From Planctomycetota bacterium (GTDB lineage: Bacteria; Planctomycetota; GCA-002687715; DRQF01): a DNA stretch of 6,748 bases. A model generated the notes under the pieces. It did not search any database. It saw only the letters and a list, made by a program, of their open reading frames with translations, and was not told where the DNA came from. The position numbers were made by a program, and so were the translations under genes. The first letter of the stretch is position 1, and each line of letters starts with the position of its first letter. This document shows positions 1-6,341 of this stretch, piece after piece. Location of the stretch: contig JAJRYU010000466.1 of NCBI GenBank assembly GCA_024275615.1, forward strand, positions 1-6,748, written 5' to 3'.

Positions 1-399
1 GGCCGTTAAGAGTTCGCTGGAATCCGGACACCGATGAGAAAAAAGTACCAATTCCCGTGCAGCTCTCTCGTAGTCATTATTGGAATGATCCAAGAGATAG
101 AAAATCAATTCTCCCCACGCTTGAGGCCCGGCGATCGTATCGTGATACACATGTGCGACATCGACCAGTTTTTCGATCCGGTCTACCGGAGAATAGAAGT
201 TCCGAGCTCGTTCGAGCAAAGCCATAGCTCGCTTCTCGCGCATTTCTTGGTCGCGCGGCGTCGTGGCGGCACCCTGCTGACCCGATTCACTGTCGTTTTC
301 ATCTGCTTGACGGCAGCCATTGAGCGTAATAACAGTGGCAAAAAATACCATCAGGACTATTCTGGAGCATGTGAGCAGAATCGGGGAAGAAATAGTCAT
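1..399 (-). CDS. Putative lipoprotein, partial (C-terminus beyond window edge)
   Basis: Reading the minus strand from an ATG at 399-397 gives 133 codons without a stop to base 1, so the gene continues off the left edge. The protein opens with a hydrophobic segment (about residues 14-26) ending in the lipobox L-N-G-C. Cys29 would be lipidated by signal peptidase II processing, and Arg at +2 does not suggest inner-membrane retention by the E. coli rule. A polar Gln/Ala/Thr/Asp-rich linker follows (about 30-50). Then comes Ala/Leu/Glu-rich sequence (about 50-133) that looks helical and resembles TPR-like repeats, without a clear match to a named family. The start is supported by AAGGA (409-405) five bases upstream. 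An in-frame ATG at 414 would add five residues (MTRKT) but has a poorer ribosome site. It is divergent from the HtrA-type protease, so both may answer to one envelope-stress signal (inference). Function unknown. Confidence 0.8.
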   Translation of the reverse strand, partial: MTISSPILLTCSRIVLMVFFATVITLNGCRQADENDSESGQQGAATTPRDQEMREKRAMALLERARNFYSPVDRIEKLVDVAHVYHDTIAGPQAWGELIFYLLDHSNNDYERAARELVLFSHRCPDSSELLTA

Positions 400-404
400 C
401 GTTT

Positions 405-409
405 TCCTT
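405..409 (-). promoter_or_regulatory. Ribosome binding site of the left-edge lipoprotein
   Basis: AAGGA on the minus strand lies five bases before the ATG at 399. It favours that start over the in-frame ATG at 414, which has only a G-run about ten bases upstream. Confidence 0.5.
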
Positions 410-507
410 GTCATGCCGCGGCAACCCCGAAGAGTGCTGCCAATAGCAATTATGAAGCAAAAATTGGTCGTCAACGTATTCATATGTAGATTCGAACATG
501 AACTTGC

Positions 508-513
508 AAGGAG
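508..513 (+). promoter_or_regulatory. Ribosome binding site deciding the HtrA-type protease start
   Basis: AAGGAG lies 11 bases before the ATG at 525. The spacing is slightly long, but this is the only good Shine-Dalgarno sequence near either candidate ATG. It lies inside the extra codons of the longer ORF from 498. Confidence 0.55.
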
Positions 514-524
514 CTGAGAGCAAA

Positions 525-1883
525 ATGAAGGCCAATTTGAGAATCCGCACGTTTACCATGGGTTTGATTGTCGTCATCAGCCTCTTCGCAGTTCCACTTA
601 CGTCCCAAGTGAGGAAAACGGACCGAGATCGTCGGCGAACTCCCACCGTTTATGCCGTTGAGAAAATTGGCCCTGCTGTCGTCAGCATCAATACGCAGCA
701 ACTTGTTCGTAGGCGTAGTACGTTTAGTGATATGTTCGATCTTGGCGACTCTGAGCGCAGGTCTCGCGGAGGTCGCTATCAGAACTATTCCTTGGGCTCA
801 GGTGTTATTATCGACCCCAAAGGCTACGTCATCACCAATGACCACGTCGTCCAACGCGCCGATCGCATAACCGTGAGTTTGGCGGATGGACGAGAATTGC
901 CAGCCTCCTTGATCGGCAGCGACATACAAAACGACATTGCGATCTTGAAAGTCCACACGGACAAACCTCTGCCAGCAGCAAGATTGGGCCGCTCGAACGA
1001 CTTACTTCTGGGGGAAACGGCCATCGCTGTGGGTAATCCTTTCGGTTTGGGGGGCTCCGTCACATCGGGCATCGTTTCAGCCATCAATCGCACCGTCAAT
1101 TTTCGTAATAAGAAGAAGTTTAAGGACTTCATTCAGACCAGCGCAGTCATCAACCCCGGCAACTCCGGCGGTCCCTTGATCAACACCAATGGTGAAGTCA
1201 TCGGCATCAACGTCGCCATCCACAGCCGCGGACCGGGAATCGGATTCGCCATCCCAGTGAGCCGCGTTCGCGAAGTGGTCTACAACGTCCTTGACCCTCG
1301 CATCACGAAAAAGGCCATGCTTGGCATCGACATCGATCATCGCAAGGAAGGTTCCGGCGCGGTTATCAGAGCCGTTGATGTCCGTGGCCCGGCCTCCCGC
1401 TCAGGACTCGCAGCAGGTGACAAGATCATCACTGTAAACAACCAACCCATTGAAGACTGGATTGACTTTCAAACAACGGTTCAGGACCTGAGAATCGGTG
1501 AGAATATCCAATTGGAGTTCTTGAAGAATGGCAAACGTAGACAGACGTCATTGACACTACTAGCAACACCGCCATCTCCGGCTGAAAAGGCCATCTTTGC
1601 TCTTTCAGGTTTTGAATTCAAAGACGTTCCGAAGGAACAACAGGCCCTGCTGGGAGACTTGCGCGGTGTCATCGTAACCGCCGTCCCTAAAGATTCGAAG
1701 GCCGCCCAATTCGGAATTCACGTCGGCGACATTGTCTACCATCTCGCACAGAATTCGGTGATCAACAAGGATCGAGCGTTCAGGATTCTTGCCAAATTCT
1801 CACGCCGCACCAGCTTGCCGATTCACCTATTTAGGCCAAGCGAAAAAGCGCACTACGGTGGCGACTTGCCACTCAATCATTGA
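525..1883 (+). CDS. Periplasmic HtrA/DegP-family serine endoprotease with two PDZ domains
   Basis: A 452-residue S1C (HtrA/Deg) protease, which degrades misfolded envelope proteins and may also act as a chaperone. A signal peptide covers about residues 1-28 (basic start, hydrophobic stretch MGLIVVISLFAVPL). The trypsin-like domain (about 40-255) has the full catalytic triad: His107 in TNDHVV, Asp137 in NDIAILKV and Ser214 in NPGNSGGPL. PDZ1 spans about 264-345 (begins AMLGIDI, contains GLAAGDKI) and PDZ2 about 362-440 (contains RGVIVTAVP and GIHVGDIV). Two PDZ domains match DegP/DegQ rather than single-PDZ DegS, and the length is normal for that group. The start at 525 was chosen because AAGGAG lies at 508-513; an in-frame ATG at 498 has no ribosome site and adds nine polar residues. 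It is divergent from the left-edge lipoprotein and convergent, 28 bases apart, with the following gene. DegP and DegQ cannot be separated from sequence, so no symbol is given. Confidence 0.95.
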   Translation: MKANLRIRTFTMGLIVVISLFAVPLTSQVRKTDRDRRRTPTVYAVEKIGPAVVSINTQQLVRRRSTFSDMFDLGDSERRSRGGRYQNYSLGSGVIIDPKGYVITNDHVVQRADRITVSLADGRELPASLIGSDIQNDIAILKVHTDKPLPAARLGRSNDLLLGETAIAVGNPFGLGGSVTSGIVSAINRTVNFRNKKKFKDFIQTSAVINPGNSGGPLINTNGEVIGINVAIHSRGPGIGFAIPVSRVREVVYNVLDPRITKKAMLGIDIDHRKEGSGAVIRAVDVRGPASRSGLAAGDKIITVNNQPIEDWIDFQTTVQDLRIGENIQLEFLKNGKRRQTSLTLLATPPSPAEKAIFALSGFEFKDVPKEQQALLGDLRGVIVTAVPKDSKAAQFGIHVGDIVYHLAQNSVINKDRAFRILAKFSRRTSLPIHLFRPSEKAHYGGDLPLNH

Positions 1884-1911
1884 TTCCCGAAGGCTTGGAC
1901 ATGTCACCAGG

Positions 1912-4068
1912 TCACGATCCAAAAAGTCTGGGGTAGACCCACAAAAGTTGGCTCAATTTCATGCCGCTAAATTCTCCGAGGCTCACCTTGAGGTTGAGGA
2001 TCGCCCATGTGCACACTTCTTTCGCGGTCTTCGTCCACTCGGTTCTCGAACCGAGTCGCGCCGCACGAGATAGACCGAGGGCGAAAAAGAGGGCTTCCTC
2101 GCCACTCGCTCGGCCGTTTAGGTGAAGAGCTTCTCCACCGCTGCCTAAGCACGAGAACGACGAAATGAGCCCTAACTTTCGACCACGCCAACTTAACTTT
2201 GTGATCACCTCAACGGCATCAAGAAAGCGGGACACCGCCCCACGTCTTCCTGGAGCTTCTGGGGCTTGAGCAAGGGCCTCTCCGAGGATTCCCACTGAAA
2301 CCCAGGGCGTCACGCGATAGAGATTATCCGACTCAGGAATGGTATCAAACAAAGGGACTGCCGTGCCGGGGGCGTCAATAATGCGGCGATAGAGCCCCTC
2401 TATGACCTTCTTGCCTTCTTCCTTGCGTCCCGCACGGCAAACGGCACTCGCAAAGAGCAAGGACCAAGCTAGAGACCGCGTGTTGAGTCTGCCCCGGGAA
2501 AGTCGCGGGGCGACGCGGCACCAATCGTCGAGAAGACGCTCCAAGTGGGTCGCCAAGATGGGGTCACCACCGGTAACAGTCTCGGCTAGGACACCATCAA
2601 GCCACATGTGCCCAGCCTCCAAGCCGCCATATCGATGATATGCGCCATGCATCAGCGGCAATCCACTTGCGCCGATGTCGCGGCGAAAGAAATGGCTGAC
2701 TGCTTGGCGAGAAGCAACAAGCAAGCGGCGTTCACCCAAGTAGTTGGCAGCAAGACGAAGTCCCCAGGACGTATCATATTCGAGATTGCCTGCGTCCTTT
2801 CTGTTCCATCGCCAATCCCCAAAACTCTCTTCGCCAGCCCAAACGAAACCGCGACGTTTCCCAGATTCGAGAGAGACTTCGGCACCTATGACGTCTGCAA
2901 GAGCCTCGATCTCGGCGTCACTTACAGAAAGTGCCACAGGTTTCTTGGCAAAAAGCAATTTCGACGTCTTGGCCCGAATCGTCGGCCTGTGGGTGTGCCT
3001 TAGAGGAATAGTCTTGGAGCCCCGCCCGAGTCCGATCACAAGGCGTCGCCCTGGGCGCACACCACTGTGCCAGCGATAGTCTTGGGAAACGAGTGAAACA
3101 CGTCCTTCCTGCGGCGAATCCAAGGCAAGTAGGCTGGGCCTCAAGGTGAGTAAGTCCTCGAGGAAAAAGACGATGGACTCTTTGCTGGTGATCAAGCTGA
3201 GACGATCCGGTGCTTCAGGCAGCGTGGTAGCGGGTCCGAAGTAGCGCTGGAATCCGTCGGCTGCGACATCAAGTGCCAGGGGCAGACCAATTTTCGAGAT
3301 CCTCAAGAGCCGACGTTTCGATCGAGTTTTTCTGACGGGATTTGCCAAAGTAAACACGAAATTGAAACCTCCCTTTGGCAGGACATTCCGAGTCGGCTCA
3401 AGCCACGTATCTATCGTCACCTCAGATTCGTTGGCGACGAGAGTGATCCGCTTCGACACCTCGACCGGCGCCTCAGACTTGTCGTTGCGTACCGATCCAA
3501 GTTGACGAAAGACCACGCAATAGGGGCCAGATTCCTGGAGAATCAAGGTGCCTTCGCTCGCTGAAGAACCCAAAGTTAACTTGACGACAGCTGGTTTACG
3601 GCCACCAGACCGCCCCAGGTTTGCTAGGACATCTTGGGGGTCAGATCCGATTTCAAACTTGATTTTGCCGTTGGAAACACCGTAGCCCGACTCAAGCTCG
3701 GTGATAACAAAGGGCGATTTCGCTGCGAACGGGGGATGCGACTGCGCCAGCGCTGAGATTCGAATGCTTCGAGATGCCCCTGGGCTCAAGCGCATCGGAA
3801 AAGTCAATCGCAACCAGTGCCCGCTTCCATCCGGCCATTGCGACCGTATCTCAACTTGGGGGCGAAGCCTCTTCGAGCCGACAGCAACGCAGGGAGTGAT
3901 GAGGTCGGTGAATCGCCCCTTCTTGGCCAAGAACCCCAGACTGACGACATGACAACCAGCCCTGGCACCGTGTGGAAGCCACACTTCAAAACTCTGCCCC
4001 CATGTTTCGGCAAGAAACATAAGGGAAAGAATAGTCACCATCTTCAATCGAAGCCAAAATGAGTGCAT
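1912..4068 (-). CDS. Secreted PcRGLX/YetA-like (PL26-like) family protein
   Basis: A 718-residue protein with an N-terminal signal peptide (about 1-25: basic start, then VTILSLMFLAETWG). Family assignment is by motif recognition. The N-terminal region (about 26-110) looks like the RIFT-barrel domain of PcRGLX/YetA proteins, with the typical WPDGSxxWLRL stretch at 78-88. A beta-rich middle follows (about 120-370). The C-terminal part (about 375-700) is helical, like the alpha/alpha toroid, with GDWRW (417-421), NLEYD (428-432) and GHMWLDG (486-492). PcRGLX itself is an exo-acting rhamnogalacturonan lyase (PL26), so a role on uronic-acid-containing polysaccharide is possible, but substrate and activity are not shown. 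ATG 4068 is preferred over an in-frame GTG at 4086: GGAGG (4084-4080) lies 11 bases upstream and the signal peptide then begins MHSFWLRLK. It stands alone, with no sugar-utilisation neighbours. It is convergent with the protease gene and divergent from nadD. An alternative is a toroid-fold protein of other function. Confidence 0.85.
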   Translation of the reverse strand: MHSFWLRLKMVTILSLMFLAETWGQSFEVWLPHGARAGCHVVSLGFLAKKGRFTDLITPCVAVGSKRLRPQVEIRSQWPDGSGHWLRLTFPMRLSPGASRSIRISALAQSHPPFAAKSPFVITELESGYGVSNGKIKFEIGSDPQDVLANLGRSGGRKPAVVKLTLGSSASEGTLILQESGPYCVVFRQLGSVRNDKSEAPVEVSKRITLVANESEVTIDTWLEPTRNVLPKGGFNFVFTLANPVRKTRSKRRLLRISKIGLPLALDVAADGFQRYFGPATTLPEAPDRLSLITSKESIVFFLEDLLTLRPSLLALDSPQEGRVSLVSQDYRWHSGVRPGRRLVIGLGRGSKTIPLRHTHRPTIRAKTSKLLFAKKPVALSVSDAEIEALADVIGAEVSLESGKRRGFVWAGEESFGDWRWNRKDAGNLEYDTSWGLRLAANYLGERRLLVASRQAVSHFFRRDIGASGLPLMHGAYHRYGGLEAGHMWLDGVLAETVTGGDPILATHLERLLDDWCRVAPRLSRGRLNTRSLAWSLLFASAVCRAGRKEEGKKVIEGLYRRIIDAPGTAVPLFDTIPESDNLYRVTPWVSVGILGEALAQAPEAPGRRGAVSRFLDAVEVITKLSWRGRKLGLISSFSCLGSGGEALHLNGRASGEEALFFALGLSRAARLGSRTEWTKTAKEVCTWAILNLKVSLGEFSGMKLSQLLWVYPRLFGS

Positions 4069-4079
4069 GATAGAGAAGT

Positions 4080-4084
4080 CCTCC
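4080..4084 (-). promoter_or_regulatory. Ribosome binding site of the PcRGLX/YetA-like gene
   Basis: GGAGG on the minus strand, 11 bases before the ATG at 4068. It overlaps the alternative GTG codon at 4086-4084, which argues against that GTG as the start. Confidence 0.5.
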
Positions 4085-4132
4085 ACACAGAAGGACGTCG
4101 CAACTCAGAATGTGGACCGCGAAACAATCAAC

Positions 4133-4138
4133 AAGGAG
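4133..4138 (+). promoter_or_regulatory. Ribosome binding site deciding the nadD GTG start
   Basis: AAGGAG with a seven-base spacer before GTG at 4146. This near-ideal arrangement supports the GTG start over the in-frame ATG at 4110, which lacks a well-spaced site and would add 12 residues ahead of the usual NadD N-terminus. Confidence 0.75.
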
Positions 4139-4145
4139 AGTCAAG

Positions 4146-4742
4146 GTGAGAATTGGTTACTTCGGGGGGAGTTTTGATCCGGTCCATCGAGGACACATCA
4201 CGTTGGCGCGGGAAATCAAAGAGAACGCCAATCTGGATTGCGTCTATTTGATCCCGGCAAAACGCTCACCCCTCAAACTCAGACAAAAAACGACACCGGG
4301 ACCTCATCGCGCAGCCATGTTGGATTTGGCCATTGAAGGCGAAAAGGGGCTGGCCGTAGATCGGCGAGAGTTAGAGCGCAATGGCCCTTCTTTCACAGTC
4401 GACACCATGCGCGAAATCAAGATGGAACGTCCTCAAGATGAACTTTTCTTCTTGGTGGGCATGGATAGTCTGAAAGAACTGCCACGGTGGCATCGAATCG
4501 AAGAACTCAGCAACCTCGTCACATTCTTGGTGGCACTTCGCCCCGGTCATGACGACGAGATCCTCATCAAGGAGTTGGCAGACTCGCCCGTTCGATTTGA
4601 AGTTCTGCAGACCTCAGCTGTTGATGTTTCTTCGACCCTGATCAGAAGAGAACTTGCACAAGGACACAATACCGTCGGCCTCGTTGCGCCTCAGGTGGGC
4701 GACTACATTCGCGGTGAGAGGCTCTACCAAACGACCTATTGA
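4146..4742 (+). CDS. nadD: Nicotinate-nucleotide adenylyltransferase NadD
   Basis: NadD transfers AMP from ATP to nicotinate mononucleotide, giving deamido-NAD in cytoplasmic NAD synthesis. The 198-residue length is normal. With a GTG start the protein begins MRIGYFGGSFDPVHRGH, the family's nucleotide-binding signature (G7-H17, HxGH-type motif at 14-17) placed right at the N-terminus as expected. Other family blocks are NGPSFTVDTM (about 79-88), the FLVGMDSLKELPRWH stretch (about 102-116) and SSTLIRREL (about 162-170), the second adenylyltransferase motif. One oddity is S41-P42-L43-K44, where most NadD proteins read PHK, so the His is replaced by Leu. The gene is divergent from the PcRGLX/YetA-like gene and convergent with hisS, so it is probably transcribed alone. 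No rsfS, obg or proA neighbour, common beside nadD elsewhere, is present here. Confidence 0.96.
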   Translation: MRIGYFGGSFDPVHRGHITLAREIKENANLDCVYLIPAKRSPLKLRQKTTPGPHRAAMLDLAIEGEKGLAVDRRELERNGPSFTVDTMREIKMERPQDELFFLVGMDSLKELPRWHRIEELSNLVTFLVALRPGHDDEILIKELADSPVRFEVLQTSAVDVSSTLIRRELAQGHNTVGLVAPQVGDYIRGERLYQTTY

Positions 4743-4746
4743 CCAA

Positions 4747-4778
4747 ACCTATTCACTACTTGGGTCTCATGAATGGGT
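4747..4778 (+). terminator. Possible stem-loop between convergent nadD and hisS
   Basis: ACCTATTCA (4747-4755) can pair with TGAATGGGT (4770-4778): nine base pairs including one G-U in the nadD transcript, with a 14-base loop. It begins five bases after the nadD stop. No T-run follows, so it is not a classic intrinsic terminator. In the opposite transcript the G-U becomes a C-A mismatch, so it would serve nadD better than hisS. Confidence 0.3.
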
Positions 4779-4782
4779 CGGG

Positions 4783-6147
4783 CTAGACGCAATCGGCACC
4801 CAAGTTCTTTAGGACATGAGCCGCCGCTGCATCAACCGCCACTTCGATCTGCTCTCCGACGCGAATGTCCTTCAATTGGACCACTCCACTTTCCGCTTCC
4901 CGCGGCCCCTGTATGGCGACGAAAGGAATGCCCAGTTTATCGGCGTGACTGATCTGCTTCTTGAACCTCGCATCTGAGTAGTAGAGTTCGGTTGGTACGC
5001 CTCTCTTGCGAAACTCGTTCACCAGCCCAATTTGATCGCCGGGGTCCACATCCTTCATGAACAAGACAAGAACGCGGGTAGGAGTTTTTTGAGCAACGAG
5101 CCGGTCCATCTTCAAAAGAGCACTAAGGACGCGGGACAGGCCGATCGATACGCCGGTGGCCGGAATCGCGCCCTTGCCATAGATGCTCATCAAGTCGTCG
5201 TAGCGCCCTCCTCCTCCTAAGCTGCCAAAATTCTCCAGCTTGGTGATTCTGAATTCATAGATCGGTCCGGTGTAGTAGTCGAGGCCACGAGTCAGGACCA
5301 AGTCGAAGTGAAGGAGTTTTTCGGGAACTTCCAGTGCTCGCAAGTGAGCGAACAGAGTGGTCATTTCTTGCAAGGCAGCTTGCCCTACCTGATCATCGCC
5401 AAATCTCTCGGCCACAGCTTGGATGAGCTCTTGGTGCTTCGTTGGCCCAATTTTTTGCCCAAGCTCAATCGTCTCAAAGAGGTGTGCGATGGCGCTTGCG
5501 CCAATCCCGGCTTCTGCCAACAAGACCTCGACTTTTTCTGGGCCGATTTTGTCAATCTTGTCAAGCGCGGTACAAACGACCTTGTCTTGGTCACCAGACA
5601 ATCCGGCGGCGCGCACCATGGCACGCAAGACCTTGCGATTGTTAAGGCGCATGATCAAACCGACGTCATCTGAAGCTAGGCCAAGTTCGCGATAGACCTC
5701 GTAACAGACAGCGACATTCTCAGCGTCGGCAATGAGAGACTCGCTGCCAACCGTATCCACATCACACTGATAGAACTCGCGGAATCGGCCTTGAGCGGGT
5801 TGGGGGCGATCCGCGCGGTAGACCGGTTGTATCTGATAGCGCTTGAACGGCATGGGCAAATCGCGGTGCATGGCGACCAAGCGGGACAGTGGGACGGTTA
5901 GGTCGTAACGCAACCCAAGGATATGACCACCTTTATAAGCCAAGGGGTAGATCAGCTTGTCGCCTTCTTCGCCATATTTTCCGAGCAAGACGTCGAGAAA
6001 CTCCATGACGGGTGTTTCCACCGGAGCGAACCCGTATTTCTCGAAAATGCGTGTCATGACCCCAAGCATGCGCTGCCGCGGGATCATCTCCTGAGGTAAA
6101 AGATCCCTGGTGCCATTAAAAACGCGGGCTTGAATCGGGCCATTCAT
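4783..6147 (-). CDS. hisS: Histidyl-tRNA synthetase HisS
   Basis: A 454-residue class II aminoacyl-tRNA synthetase that charges tRNA-His in the cytoplasm. The start resembles the family (RVFNGTRDLLPQE, residues 8-20). Visible blocks are LRYDLTVPLSRLV (79-91), motif 2 with its Arg-rich loop (KRYQIQPVYRADRP, 102-115, and GRFREFYQCDVD, 120-131), the His-specific LTRGLDYYTGPIYEF (285-299), the glycine-rich GSLGGGGRYDDL (308-319), and motif 3 around GVSIGLSRVL (332-341). The anticodon-binding domain spans about 357-454. The RFREFYQCDVD wording of motif 2 is typical of the eukaryote-like/Bacteroidetes-type HisRS, not the E. coli type (RYRQFHQ). Translation starts at ATG 6147; the nearest G-rich site (GGGAG) is about 14 bases upstream, so the ribosome site is weak. 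The stop is TAG. It is convergent with nadD and divergent from the right-edge lipoprotein. Confidence 0.97.
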   Translation of the reverse strand: MNGPIQARVFNGTRDLLPQEMIPRQRMLGVMTRIFEKYGFAPVETPVMEFLDVLLGKYGEEGDKLIYPLAYKGGHILGLRYDLTVPLSRLVAMHRDLPMPFKRYQIQPVYRADRPQPAQGRFREFYQCDVDTVGSESLIADAENVAVCYEVYRELGLASDDVGLIMRLNNRKVLRAMVRAAGLSGDQDKVVCTALDKIDKIGPEKVEVLLAEAGIGASAIAHLFETIELGQKIGPTKHQELIQAVAERFGDDQVGQAALQEMTTLFAHLRALEVPEKLLHFDLVLTRGLDYYTGPIYEFRITKLENFGSLGGGGRYDDLMSIYGKGAIPATGVSIGLSRVLSALLKMDRLVAQKTPTRVLVLFMKDVDPGDQIGLVNEFRKRGVPTELYYSDARFKKQISHADKLGIPFVAIQGPREAESGVVQLKDIRVGEQIEVAVDAAAAHVLKNLGADCV

Positions 6148-6193
6148 GGTTTTCTACAATGCTCCCAATGGGCTGCTGTGGCTGATTGCGGCA

Positions 6194-6221
6194 ATTCTAA
6201 GATGGTCGTAAGTCCTTACAA
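6194..6221 (-). promoter_or_regulatory. Weak candidate promoter for hisS
   Basis: On the minus strand TTGTAA (6221-6216) and TAGAAT (6199-6194) are separated by 16 bases. The -10 has one mismatch to TATAAT; the -35 has two to TTGACA. The -10 lies about 46 bases upstream of the hisS ATG. It could be chance in an AT-rich stretch. Confidence 0.28.
6208..6219. repeat. Short palindrome GTAAG-TC-CTTAC in the hisS/lipoprotein intergenic region
   Basis: Two perfect five-base arms separated by two bases. It overlaps the -35 of the weak hisS promoter candidate and lies 22 bases upstream of the -35 of the lipoprotein promoter, so an operator role is possible. The arms are short enough to arise by chance. 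Confidence 0.25.
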
Positions 6222-6240
6222 CGTTATTTCTTAATTTCAA

Positions 6241-6270
6241 TTGACGGTATCTTCCCAGCACTGCTATAGT
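6241..6270 (+). promoter_or_regulatory. Sigma70-type promoter for the right-edge lipoprotein
   Basis: TTGACG (6241-6246) and TATAGT (6265-6270) are separated by 18 bases, each one mismatch from consensus. TGC directly before the -10 gives an extended -10 (TGn). An AT-rich run (about 6223-6240) lies just upstream of the -35, like an UP element. Transcription would begin near 6277, giving a leader of about 65 bases before the ATG at 6342. Confidence 0.6.
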
Positions 6271-6328
6271 TGCCCCGCCCACTGAAGGAGATTCCCGCTG
6301 CGGCCTATTCCGCTGGGACATAGAAGAT

Positions 6329-6332
6329 GGAG
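6329..6332 (+). promoter_or_regulatory. Ribosome binding site deciding the right-edge lipoprotein start
   Basis: GGAG with a nine-base spacer before ATG 6342. It overlaps the in-frame upstream ATG at 6327, which has no comparable site. A stronger AAGGAG at 6285-6290 is too far from either ATG. Confidence 0.5.
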
Positions 6333-6341
6333 AAACTTCGT

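Noticed and set aside
34..489. Plus-strand ORF of 151 codons
   Set aside because: It lies opposite the left-edge lipoprotein gene, has no signal, motif or ribosome site, and its product looks random; the minus frame has a lipobox and a Shine-Dalgarno site.
463..491. Candidate promoter TTGGTC-N17-TAGATT for the protease gene
   Set aside because: The -35 has only three consensus matches; not better than chance in this AT-rich stretch.
299..646. Minus-strand ORF of 115 codons across the lipoprotein/protease boundary
   Set aside because: It overlaps the start of both supported genes in other frames and its translation has no coding character.
1884..1911. Possible bidirectional terminator at the 28-base convergent junction
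   Set aside because: No stable hairpin or T-run found; the nearby TGGG-GTAGA-CCCA repeat has four-base arms and lies inside the coding end of the minus gene.
2608..3003. Plus-strand ORF of 131 codons inside the PcRGLX/YetA-like gene
   Set aside because: Antisense shadow of a long, motif-bearing minus-strand gene, with no ribosome site or recognisable domain.
4078..4096. Inverted repeat GTCCT/AGGAC that could hide the ribosome site of the PcRGLX/YetA-like gene
   Set aside because: Only five base pairs with a nine-base loop; too short to call a regulatory structure without conservation.
5308..5673. Plus-strand ORF of 121 codons inside hisS
   Set aside because: Antisense shadow; hisS on the minus strand has all family motifs across this segment.
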